Source of the DNA: Lachnospiraceae bacterium
Lineage (GTDB): Bacteria; Bacillota; Clostridia; Lachnospirales; Lachnospiraceae
DNA: 64,000 bases
Reading direction: 5' to 3'
Assembly (NCBI GenBank): GCA_017556805.1
Contig: JAFYMC010000034.1
Span: 62,001 to 126,000 of the forward strand
In this document: piece after piece, positions 42,639-49,691 of the stretch
Numbering within the stretch: the first letter of the stretch is position 1
How the letters are laid out: each line of letters starts with the position of its first letter
Program-made: the position numbers and the translations under genes
The notes under the pieces: model-generated
What the model saw: only the letters and a program-made list of their open reading frames with translations
Databases searched by the model: none
Told to the model about the DNA's origin: nothing

Positions 42639-42981
42639 GGGCTTGTACCGGTTTCGACGGGGGTTTTGAAGCTATGGAAGCCATCCGTGGTCCGGGGCCA
42701 CGTTAAAACTCGGAAAGTAAAATTAAACGCTGAAGATAATTTAGCATACGCTGCCTAATGGCAGCTGTCAGACCTAGTGCACCTACACATTAGGACCCTG
42801 GCATCGACTATGTAGGAAACGATATACGCAAAGCTTTGCGCGTATAGGCGTATCATGAAGCTACTGAAGCTCTCAGCCTGTTTGCCGGCGGTGAGCGGAG
42901 GGAATGTCAAACGACAAACTATGATGGAAGATGCCGTGGTGGATGGGCTTTCGGACAGGGGTTCGACTCCCCTCAGGTCCA
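42639..42981 (+). ncRNA. ssrA: tmRNA (SsrA)
   Basis: Rescues stalled ribosomes. The tRNA-like ends pair GGGCTTG with CAGGTCC (two G-U pairs), then GTTTCGACGGG and the T-arm AGGGGTTCGACTCCCCT; the discriminator is A42981 and CCA is not encoded. The tag frame (about 42717-42755) ends in codons for KLNAEDNLAYAA and stops with TAA TGG, framed by the usual GCTGCC...GGCAGC helix. The tag end LAYAA differs from the commoner ALAA. A perfect terminator follows. The 3' end is the target of the island described below. Confidence 0.95.
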
Positions 42982-43047
42982 TAAAAGAAAGGTCCGACAG
43001 AGCGTTAGCTCTGTCGGACCTTTCTTTTGTTTATCTGAAAAGAGTTG
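42963..43047 (+). repeat. attL-like repeat at the ssrA 3' end
   Basis: Eighty-five bp from the T-loop TCGACT through the terminator to GAGTTG; 82 of 85 identical to 45036-45120. Confidence 0.9.
42984..43027 (+). terminator. Terminator of ssrA
   Basis: Perfect 20-bp stem around GTTA, from AAAGAAAGGTCCGACAGAGC to its complement, ending in TTTCTTTTG. Confidence 0.95.
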
Positions 43048-43049
43048 TA

Positions 43050-43197
43050 CTTGTATGGTCCGAAAGCTCTGCTTTCGGACAGGGGCCCACGACGTCCAGT
43101 GGACGTCGGTTCTGGGCCGACCGGAGCGAAGCGGAGACCGACTCCCCGGTGGAGAGCGTTTAGGACCGACCGAGCCGGGAGGCGAGACCGACTCCCC
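43050..43197. repeat. Hairpin-rich repeat block after ssrA
   Basis: Starts with GGTCCGAAAGC / GCTTTCGGAC, then a nested hairpin (GGCCCA outside TGGGCC, ACGTCC inside GGACGT), then GACCGGAGCGAAGCGGAGAC and AGCGTTTAGGACCGACCGAG modules. The same modules recur, with other stem sequences, at 45122-45366 and in simpler form at 29574-29836. No gene in it. Confidence 0.8.
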
Positions 43198-43275
43198 GTG
43201 GATTTGACTTGTTTGCAGTTGTATTTGTATGATATAATATCCATGAATCTTGAAATATAAAGAATGTAATATCGG

Positions 43276-43920
43276 ATGGAGAATAATGCAATGTTAAATA
43301 TATTCGTACGTAAAAATAGAAAAGAAGCTTTCTGCTTTTCCGGGAATAGGCAACCTATTCGTACAGAGTCAGAGATGTTACTTGTTGATAAGGAAGAAGC
43401 AGATTTTGCATTCAAGAAATGTAAGAAGGATATTATGGATAGATTTTTACTGGATAATGGATTTTGTAAATATAAAACAAATGGATATGTCAGATTAAAT
43501 GAGATTGGTCTATTAGAATATATTGATTTACAGAAAGAAAAGTACGGCTCAAATACATTTTGTGTAAATTTTGCAGCTATGCCATTGTATTTTGAAAGAA
43601 AGTATGTTAATACCAGCCTTGGAGGAAGATTAGGTACTTATATATCAGGAAAAGATGTGTGGTGGGATTATGCGTCTGAAGAAATTGCAAAAGTAAGTTT
43701 TGTAAATGTTGTAGCAGCCATAGATGCATATATATTGCCATGGTTTGAAGAGGTCTCTCATGAGTCAGGATATAAAGAAAAGTTGTTAATGCTTCAAAAC
43801 AAACGACTAGCAGAGGAGTGGCTCAATGCAATCGAAGATACGAAGGACAAAGAGACTATGATTAAACAAAGCATTGAGGAGCTTGGTTTGCCTAAGAGAA
43901 TACAAAGAGAAATCGTTTGA
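43276..43920 (+). CDS. Hypothetical protein, DUF4304-like
   Basis: A 214-residue soluble protein, AT-rich in codon use compared with neighbouring chromosomal genes. The central part (MDRFLLDNGFCKYKTNGYVRL, LEYIDLQKEKYGSNTFCVNFA) resembles the DUF4304 family by eye, which has no known function. The start is uncertain: ATG 43276 or the ATG at 43291. TATAAT at 43233 is a possible -10. It is the first gene inside the ssrA island, so horizontal origin is likely. Confidence 0.65.
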   Translation: MENNAMLNIFVRKNRKEAFCFSGNRQPIRTESEMLLVDKEEADFAFKKCKKDIMDRFLLDNGFCKYKTNGYVRLNEIGLLEYIDLQKEKYGSNTFCVNFAAMPLYFERKYVNTSLGGRLGTYISGKDVWWDYASEEIAKVSFVNVVAAIDAYILPWFEEVSHESGYKEKLLMLQNKRLAEEWLNAIEDTKDKETMIKQSIEELGLPKRIQREIV

Positions 43921-43939
43921 AGTTGACGGAGGGAATATT

Positions 43940-44215
43940 ATGGTTATACTTGTTACATATATGATGTTTTTTGTTTTGCAAATAGTACTATTAGTATTAA
44001 GTGTTCGAAGGGGAACAAAGAAATTGTGGGTGAGTTTATTTTGTATTGAGAGCATATCTATGTTTATAGCTTTTTGTCTGGGAGTTTATTATAATGTTTA
44101 TCCTGGACCAAATTTTGAGGGCTTTTTTGAAACATTAATCAGCTTTGGGGCGTTTTTTGTGTATGGTTTGATTTTATTGATTTCTGTTTTTATAGTAAAA
44201 AGAAGGGGCAAATGA
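43940..44215 (+). CDS. Small membrane protein with three predicted spans
   Basis: A 91-residue, very hydrophobic protein with helices at about 3-22, 30-50 and 66-86 and a basic tail KRRGK. GACGGAGGG precedes the ATG at 43940. It lies 19 bp after the DUF4304-like gene, so the two form an operon. Not recognised; an AT-rich island gene that might partner its neighbour. Confidence 0.65.
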   Translation: MVILVTYMMFFVLQIVLLVLSVRRGTKKLWVSLFCIESISMFIAFCLGVYYNVYPGPNFEGFFETLISFGAFFVYGLILLISVFIVKRRGK

Positions 44216-44235
44216 AAGATATCCCATGAAATAGG

Positions 44236-44264
44236 TTGAAATCATCCTAGAATATATGTATAAT
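44236..44264 (+). promoter_or_regulatory. Promoter of phd-doc
   Basis: TTGAAA, 17 bp, TATAAT, 30 bp upstream of the phd start. Confidence 0.75.
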
Positions 44265-44294
44265 ATAATTAGATAAACCAAAGGAGGTGTTTCT

Positions 44295-44537
44295 ATGACG
44301 ATTGATACAAATACAATGGTATCTATTACAGAGGCAAATCAAAATTTTTCGAAGGTGACCCGATTGGTGGATGAGCTTGGTTCTGCGGTTATTTTAAAGA
44401 ATAATGTGCCGAGATATCTTGTTATTGATTTCGGAAAAGCGGAACAAGAGATGATTGCATCGGATGCGGATGTTCTTAGTGTGTCACAGAGATTACTTGC
44501 AAAAAATAAGGAAGCTTACGAGGTACTTGCAAAATGA
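44295..44537 (+). CDS. phd: Phd/YefM-family antitoxin
   Basis: An 80-residue antitoxin: MVSITEANQNFSKVTRLVDELGSAVILKNNVPRYLV region is the Phd DNA-binding fold, and the acidic-to-basic C-terminal helix should bind Doc. AAAGGAGGTG precedes the ATG. It ends in an ATGA overlap with doc. Represses its own promoter at 44236, with Doc as partner, by analogy to phage P1. Confidence 0.88.
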   Translation: MTIDTNTMVSITEANQNFSKVTRLVDELGSAVILKNNVPRYLVIDFGKAEQEMIASDADVLSVSQRLLAKNKEAYEVLAK

Positions 44538-44911
44538 TGAAATTGAGTATAGAGCAAATTCTTATGCTTCATACTCAACTGATAGAGCAAACCGGTGGGA
44601 GTAATGGAGTAAGAGATTATAATTTATTGGAGTCGGCGGTGGAGACGCCGTTCCAGTCATTCGGCGGGAAGGAGTTATATCCTACAATCCAAGCAAAGGC
44701 AGCACGGCTTGGCTATGGATTGATTAAGAACCATCCGATGATAGACGGAAACAAAAGAATCGGAGCCCATGCAATGTTAGTATTGCTGGCATTAAATGGG
44801 ATAGAACTTGAATATACCCAAAAGGAACTTTATGAAATGATTTTGGATGTTGCTGCTAGTCAAAAGGGATATGAAGATTTATTGTACTGGGTATTGGAAC
44901 ATCAAAACTAA
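44534..44911 (+). CDS. doc: Doc-family toxin (Fic fold)
   Basis: A 125-residue death-on-curing toxin. The Fic-like motif H67-P-M-I-D-G-N-K-R75 is intact and matches Doc, which phosphorylates elongation factor Tu and stops translation. It overlaps phd by 4 bp (ATGA). Length is standard. The pair sits inside the ssrA island, where it could act as an addiction module against loss of the island; that role is inference. Confidence 0.9.
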   Translation: MMKLSIEQILMLHTQLIEQTGGSNGVRDYNLLESAVETPFQSFGGKELYPTIQAKAARLGYGLIKNHPMIDGNKRIGAHAMLVLLALNGIELEYTQKELYEMILDVAASQKGYEDLLYWVLEHQN

Positions 44912-45035
44912 GAACAGAGGGATATGGGCGAGATAATTGCAAAGTTTGAAAAAAATGGGGTAAAACCGGGGTACGCCCAAAGCGAAAACCCCACAAACCG
45001 CCTAATACAAGGCATCTGAGAGAATGACTTAGTAC
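44912..45035. other. Right end of the ssrA island, non-coding
   Basis: GC-richer than the island genes. A 31-codon frame from ATG 44923 ends at a TGA near 45018 and runs up to the right repeat; the text CCCCACAAACCGCC and GGCATCTGAGAGAATGACTTAG may be integrase arm sites or a decayed gene end. No firm feature. Confidence 0.3.
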
Positions 45036-45120
45036 TCGACTCCCCTCAGGTCCATAAAAGAAAGGTCTGACAGAGCGTTAGCTCTGTCGGACCTTTCTTT
45101 AGTTTATCTGAAAAAAGTTG
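45036..45120 (+). repeat. attR-like repeat (duplicated tmRNA 3' end and terminator)
   Basis: Copy of 42963-43047 with three mismatches, beginning TCGACTCCCCTCAGGTCCA. It keeps the terminator stem but has no tmRNA body upstream. Confidence 0.9.
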
Positions 45121-45121
45121 A

Positions 45122-45366
45122 TATTCGCATGGTCCGAAAGCTCTGCTTTCGGGCAGGGGCGCTGAACGTCCGGGGGACGTTCGTTAGCGCCGACCGGAGC
45201 GAAGCGGAGACCGACTCTCCAGTGGAGAGCGTTTAGGACCGACCGAGCCGGCAGGCGAGACCGCACGACGTCCAGTGGACGTCGGTTCTGGGCCGACCGT
45301 AGCGGAGCGGAGACCGACTCCCTGGTGGAGAGCGTTTAGAACCGACCGAGCCGAGAGGAGAGAACG
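45122..45366. repeat. Hairpin-rich repeat block, two tandem units
   Basis: Two units, each a nested hairpin (GGCGCT / AGCGCC around GAACGTCC / GGACGTTC in the first; ACGACGTCC / GGACGTCG in the second) then GACCGGAGCGAAGCGGAGAC or GACCGTAGCGGAGCGGAGAC and AGCGTTTAG-ACCGACCGAG. Same family as 43050-43197. No gene in it. Confidence 0.8.
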
Positions 45367-45481
45367 ATTCCTCGACAGTTTTACTTGTTAGAAGTAAAGT
45401 GGGTGTGATATAATAAAAAGAAAACTCAGATTTTTGTGGAAATGCTGATAATAATAAAAAGGGAGATAGGAGGACAAAAAG

Positions 45482-46558
45482 GTGAAGAAGACTATTTTAA
45501 TGGTTACAGCTCTGTTAATATTTACAGGATTTTGTGGCGGTTGCGGAACAGTAGATGACAAAATCGTATCCAGTGAAGTGAATGCTCAAAATTCTGTGGA
45601 TGCTACCGATACTCCGGATGTAACAGAAGTTCCGATTCCTACGCTCACTGCAGTACCGAGTGAGACTAAGTCATCCACGCCTAATGTAGCACCGACTGTG
45701 ACTCTGGAGCCAACGGCAACACCGGAACCAACAGCAACACCGGAACCAACAGCAACACCGGAGCCAACGGCAACACCGGAACCGACGGCAACACCGGAAC
45801 CAACAGCAACACCGGAACCAACGGCAACACCGGAACCGACAGCTACTCCAAAACCGTCTTATACCTATACGGAGTTGGATAAAACAATGTATGCAAAATC
45901 CTCTGTTAACGTAAGAAATTTGCCTTCTACTGACGGCATAAAACTTGGGATGTTATCTGCGAAGGACAAGGTTACGGTAACTGGGCAATGTAATGAGACC
46001 GGCTGGTATCAAATTATTTACGATAATGAAACCGCATATGTCAGCAACGATTATCTTGTAGATAATTTACCAACATCTTCTCAACAATGGAATACGTGGG
46101 AAGCTTCGGATGATGCAGAATATGCATTTATACCTATTTTAGCAGCGGAAGAACCCGGTGTAGAAGAAACGTATTACGTCTTTCCTGTTTATGGTACGCT
46201 TGATAGAACATTAGCGAAAGAAACATTTGAGTATGCAAATACAATAAGGAAAGAATATGGATTACAAGAACTTGTATGGGATGAAATGCTATATGAGTGT
46301 GCACGAATAAGAGCCGGTGAATCAAGTGTGCTTTTTTCGCATACCAGACCGATGGGGACTGATTGTTTTTCAATCTATGATCAATTACACGGAGAAAACC
46401 TGGCGTGCAATTATAATTCCGCAAAATCTGTTGTTGATGCATGGATGACATCCGAAGGCCATCGTGACAACATCTTAAGAGGCGAGTATACTCGCGGTGC
46501 TATTGCAGTTTTCCAAACTTCTAACGGTTGGTTTTACTGTCAGCATTTCGGGTTTTAG
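45482..46558 (+). CDS. CAP-domain lipoprotein with SH3b domain and TPEPTA linker
   Basis: A 358-residue surface lipoprotein. The signal ends at a lipobox (FCGGC); a linker of eight exact EPTATP units (about 76-123) follows; residues about 135-195 are a bacterial SH3 domain (SVNVRNLPSTDG, VTVTGQCNETGWYQI); residues about 235-356 are a CAP/SCP domain (FEYANTIRKEYGLQELVWDE, FSHTRPMGTDC, GENLACN, HRDNILRGEYT) with the family His and Glu. Start is GTG at 45482 with AGGAGG 8 nt upstream. CAP domains have wall-binding or protease-like roles; function here unknown. Confidence 0.88.
   Translation: MKKTILMVTALLIFTGFCGGCGTVDDKIVSSEVNAQNSVDATDTPDVTEVPIPTLTAVPSETKSSTPNVAPTVTLEPTATPEPTATPEPTATPEPTATPEPTATPEPTATPEPTATPEPTATPKPSYTYTELDKTMYAKSSVNVRNLPSTDGIKLGMLSAKDKVTVTGQCNETGWYQIIYDNETAYVSNDYLVDNLPTSSQQWNTWEASDDAEYAFIPILAAEEPGVEETYYVFPVYGTLDRTLAKETFEYANTIRKEYGLQELVWDEMLYECARIRAGESSVLFSHTRPMGTDCFSIYDQLHGENLACNYNSAKSVVDAWMTSEGHRDNILRGEYTRGAIAVFQTSNGWFYCQHFGF
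45707..45850 (+). repeat. 18-bp minisatellite, eight copies
   Basis: Eight in-frame units of the type GAACCAACAGCAACACCG encode EPTATP. High identity between units favours slippage and length variation of the linker. Confidence 0.95.
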
Positions 46559-46670
46559 AGCATATTAACAAGAATGAAAACCGCTTTTGAATGAAAGGAG
46601 AATTAAAAGAGGAGATTGAATCTTAGAAAGCAATGTTTTATTTGCAGCAGCAGGAAAAAGGAGGTATCGT

Positions 46671-47126
46671 ATGTTAGAAGTAGGAACAAAGGCACCTGAT
46701 TTTGAATTGCCGGATCAGGATGGTAAGTTGCATAAATTAAGTGATTATATCGGGAAAAAGGTTATTTTGTATTTTTATCCGAAGGATAGTACACCGGGGT
46801 GCACGAAGCAAGCTTGCGGTTTTACCGAACGCTATCCTCAGTTTACGGAGAAGGGAGCGGTTGTTCTTGGAATCAGTAAGGATTCTGTGGCTTCCCATAA
46901 GAAATTTGCGGAAAAATACGGATTGGTATTTACGCTTTTGGCTGACCCGGAACGTAATGTAATCGAGGCATATGATGTGTGGAAAGAAAAGAAAAACTGC
47001 GGTAAAGTTTCTATGGGAGTGGTAAGAACAACCTATCTCATTGATGAACAGGGAATGATTGTGAAAGCAAATGATAAGGTGAAAGCAGCAGAGGATCCGG
47101 AAAACATGCTGCAGGAATTGGACTAA
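46671..47126 (+). CDS. bcp: Thioredoxin-dependent thiol peroxidase (BCP/PrxQ)
   Basis: Reduces peroxides with a Cys thiol. The 151-residue protein has the peroxidatic Cys44 in PKDSTPGCTKQAC and resolving Cys49 five residues later, the usual atypical two-Cys pattern, with the following Arg in VVRTTYLID. AAAGGAGG precedes the ATG. Cytoplasmic; oxygen defence in an anaerobe. Appears monocistronic, ending at a terminator shared with the convergent MFS gene. Confidence 0.93.
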   Translation: MLEVGTKAPDFELPDQDGKLHKLSDYIGKKVILYFYPKDSTPGCTKQACGFTERYPQFTEKGAVVLGISKDSVASHKKFAEKYGLVFTLLADPERNVIEAYDVWKEKKNCGKVSMGVVRTTYLIDEQGMIVKANDKVKAAEDPENMLQELD

Positions 47127-47178
47127 AGTGTCGGGAATTCTTTGATTAAGGGGACACTGATCAATAGGAAAAGCACAA

Positions 47179-47218
47179 AATGCAGGTGGTTGCTTGTTGT
47201 ACGGCAATCACCTGCATT
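47179..47218. terminator. Bidirectional terminator between bcp and the MFS gene
   Basis: AATGCAGGTG...TTGC / GCAA...CACCTGCATT stem with AT-rich flanks on both sides. Confidence 0.8.
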
Positions 47219-47237
47219 ATTCATCGGCAAAAGTTAA

Positions 47238-48461
47238 TCACGGTTTCCGAATAAAAAGATTCAACACCATAGCAACTGCGGTTAAGGATAGCAACATGGC
47301 AAAGGTGGCCGTATATCCGCCGGTGGCTTCCAGAACCTTGTTTGACACAGTGGCAATGAGAGAGCCTCCCATGACGGTAAAGGTCATGATTGCCATGTTG
47401 GTAGGGAAATACTTCATACCAAAGAAGGAAGAAGTAAAGGCCGCGGTTATGGTAGGGCAGGCACCGTAAGAGATGCCGGTAAGGCACAAGCCTGTGATGC
47501 ATAGCGGCAGGGAGCCGATGGATACCGCCAACAGTGTCACACCGGCAGCGCAGGTGGTAAGACCGTTGGCACACAGCATTGTTTTGCGTCGGCCGATGGA
47601 GTCAAAGAGTGCACCGGTTAAGATTCGGCCGATACCGTTGCACACAGACAGGACGCCTACCAAAGAGACGGCCAGGGATTCCGGAGCATCCACGGATAGG
47701 GCCAAATCCTTAGCGAAGCTGATGACCGAGCTGCCAACGGCAGCCAGGAAGGAAATACATACAAAGGCCATCCAGAAGGAAGGGCGACAAAGCATCTGCT
47801 TTGAAGTATAATCATGACATTCAAAGTTTTCCGTTTTGGTAGCTTTTGTGGCTTTCGGCTGCGGAAGAACGGTTTCCTGATTCGGTTTCTGTAACAAAAG
47901 CGCAGCTAGTATCAAAATGATGCAGATGGAACCGCCAAGAAGCATATAGGTGGTTTGCCAACCAATCGTACTTTTAAACAGTGCATCGGCTACATTGCCC
48001 AAAATCAGAGCAGAGGCCCCGAAGCCCATCATTAAACAGCCGGAGCAAAGTCCTTTCTTATCAGGAAACCAGGCGCTGACGGTGGCAATGAGTACATTGT
48101 AGGCAATACCGATACCAAGACCGGCAAGGACACCGTAAGTGAGATACAGCATCACCACAGAGGAGTCACGAAGGAACGCGGTTAAAAGAAAGCCTGCCGC
48201 AGACAATATGCCGGCACTAACGAGTGCGATGCGGTGTCCCGCGCGCTTGGACAGCTGAGCACCCAAAAGACCTCCGATACAGAAGAAGCTCATAGCCAAA
48301 GTAAAGTTTAATGCAAGTTCCGATGCACCCCATCCGAATTCGGTGGTGAGCGGAGCTTTTAAAATAGACCATGCGTACAGAACACCGGCAAACAGCATGG
48401 CAACCACACCGACCGCCAGATAGAACCAACGCATCGACAGATTCGATTTCGTTTTAGTCAT
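47238..48461 (-). CDS. MFS transporter, oxalate/formate antiporter (OFA) type
   Basis: A 407-residue inner-membrane carrier with 12 predicted helices. The N-terminus WFYLAVGVVAMLFAGVLYAWSILKAPL and the motif AGLGIGIAYNVLIATVSAWFPDKKG are typical of the OFA subfamily, which exchanges or imports small carboxylates. The substrate cannot be told from sequence. TGGAGG precedes the ATG by about 7 nt. Convergent with bcp; no partner enzymes adjacent. Confidence 0.85.
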   Translation of the reverse strand: MTKTKSNLSMRWFYLAVGVVAMLFAGVLYAWSILKAPLTTEFGWGASELALNFTLAMSFFCIGGLLGAQLSKRAGHRIALVSAGILSAAGFLLTAFLRDSSVVMLYLTYGVLAGLGIGIAYNVLIATVSAWFPDKKGLCSGCLMMGFGASALILGNVADALFKSTIGWQTTYMLLGGSICIILILAALLLQKPNQETVLPQPKATKATKTENFECHDYTSKQMLCRPSFWMAFVCISFLAAVGSSVISFAKDLALSVDAPESLAVSLVGVLSVCNGIGRILTGALFDSIGRRKTMLCANGLTTCAAGVTLLAVSIGSLPLCITGLCLTGISYGACPTITAAFTSSFFGMKYFPTNMAIMTFTVMGGSLIATVSNKVLEATGGYTATFAMLLSLTAVAMVLNLFIRKP

Positions 48462-48540
48462 TGGTAAACCTCCAAATATTTAATCCCACAATCATGTATT
48501 GTACTATGTTTTAATGAAAAAGTCCAGATGGATTAATCGT

Positions 48541-48569
48541 TTGACAACTCCTGCATTTCGAGGTATGAT
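48541..48569 (+). promoter_or_regulatory. Promoter of the U32-like gene
   Basis: TTGACA, 17 bp, TATGAT, 70 bp before the start. Confidence 0.8.
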
Positions 48570-48638
48570 AGTAGTATGTGAAAAATGACGTCTATGATTT
48601 AAAAAGATATCATGTCATAGAGTTGAGGAGGTTACAAA

Positions 48639-49574
48639 ATGGAAGTTAATTTTTTTCTGCCGGGATTACGCAGAAATTACCCGATAAACGTGACGTTTAT
48701 TCGTTTGTGGAAGGAGCATCCGGAGTTTTTCAGAGAAGGGGTTAACATCGGTGCTTGTTTCGGAGAGTTCCCGACGTCTTTGTGGAACGGAGGAAGAAAC
48801 TCCAGACCGGATATGTGTGATGAAAAGTTTATTAATACCTGTATTAAAACGATGAACGATATGGGGGTCCAGGTCAGATATACATATACCAATGTGTTGA
48901 TTGAAGAAGAGGATTTGGCGGATCCGTTCTGTAATTATTGTTTGCAGGCAGCACACAACGGAATGAACGGCGTTATTCTTGTTTCTCCGCTTTTAGAGGA
49001 GTATGTACGAAAGAACTATCCGAAGATGCATATTATCAGCTCTACCTGTAAATGTATTAAGGGTGTAGAGGGTGTCAATGCCGAGCTGGAAAAGGATTAC
49101 GCCATGGTAGTACTTGACTACAATATGAACAATAAGTTTGATGAACTTGAAAAGATTACGCATAAGGATCGATGTGAGATTCTTGTAAATGCGCTGTGTG
49201 CACCGAATTGCCCGGCCAGATCCGCTCACTATAGACTGATTTCCGAAAATCAGAAGATTATCGCAAAGAGTATGCAAAACCAGACCAAGGAGCCGGTAGC
49301 ATTAAAGCCGTGGGATTTCAAGGGCTGCAAGGGTGGGCGCAATATGTATTCCATTACGGATTCCTGTAACTATGTGTCTCCGGAAGCGATTTGGGAGAAG
49401 TATGTACCGATGGGCTTTAAGCACTTTAAGTTAGAGGGACGTACCGACAGCATTTTTAACGTAATTGAGATTTATTGTCATTACATGATTAAGCCGGAAT
49501 ATCAAGGAAAGGTACGCTTCATGTTATATGACAGAATGGAGCAGTTAAAGATTATTCAGGTAAATATGCCGTAG
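48639..49574 (+). CDS. Uncharacterised protein, possibly a U32-like TIM barrel
   Basis: A 311-residue soluble protein. It looks like an alpha/beta barrel: strands such as GVQVRYTYTN, NGVILVSP, HIISSTCK, YAMVVLDYNMN. A Cys motif NALCAPNCPARSAHY at about 186-200 and further cysteines (CNYC, TCKC, GCKGG, DSCNYV) recall the cluster-binding cysteines of peptidase U32 relatives such as UbiU/UbiV. The relation is a guess by pattern. GAGGAGG precedes the ATG and a near-consensus promoter stands upstream. It is monocistronic, with a terminator after. Confidence 0.5.
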   Translation: MEVNFFLPGLRRNYPINVTFIRLWKEHPEFFREGVNIGACFGEFPTSLWNGGRNSRPDMCDEKFINTCIKTMNDMGVQVRYTYTNVLIEEEDLADPFCNYCLQAAHNGMNGVILVSPLLEEYVRKNYPKMHIISSTCKCIKGVEGVNAELEKDYAMVVLDYNMNNKFDELEKITHKDRCEILVNALCAPNCPARSAHYRLISENQKIIAKSMQNQTKEPVALKPWDFKGCKGGRNMYSITDSCNYVSPEAIWEKYVPMGFKHFKLEGRTDSIFNVIEIYCHYMIKPEYQGKVRFMLYDRMEQLKIIQVNMP

Positions 49575-49629
49575 GTAATCGTGCTTTTACAGGAAGTATT
49601 TCGATGTCAAAAAGAAGATTCATAAACAG

Positions 49630-49672
49630 AAAGGACAGAGCCATGATTGCTCTGTCCTTAAATTTTATTTTC
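49630..49672. terminator. Terminator between the U32-like gene and the convergent xylanase
   Basis: AAGGACAGAGC / GCTCTGTCCTT with loop CATGATT, followed by AAATTTTATTTT; the stem can serve both directions. Confidence 0.85.
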
Positions 49673-49691
49673 TTATGAGATAACTTGTGGA

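Larger units (their letters stand above)
42963..45120 (+). mobile_element. ssrA-associated genomic island with phd-doc
   Basis: About 2.07 kb inserted at the tmRNA 3' end between two 85-bp copies of its T-loop, acceptor arm and terminator. Insertion at the T-loop of tRNA or tmRNA genes is the hallmark of tyrosine-recombinase islands. The content is AT-rich compared with the flanks: a DUF4304-like orphan, a small membrane protein and a phd-doc toxin pair. No integrase is visible, so it is either a decayed island or one moved by an enzyme from elsewhere. A hairpin block follows each repeat. Confidence 0.8.

Noticed and set aside
42855..43163. 102-codon frame over the tmRNA 3' half
   Set aside because: Lies on the tmRNA, its terminator and the hairpin block.
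45707..45850. Regular 18-bp repeats as a CRISPR array
   Set aside because: No spacers; the units are contiguous and in frame within a lipoprotein gene.
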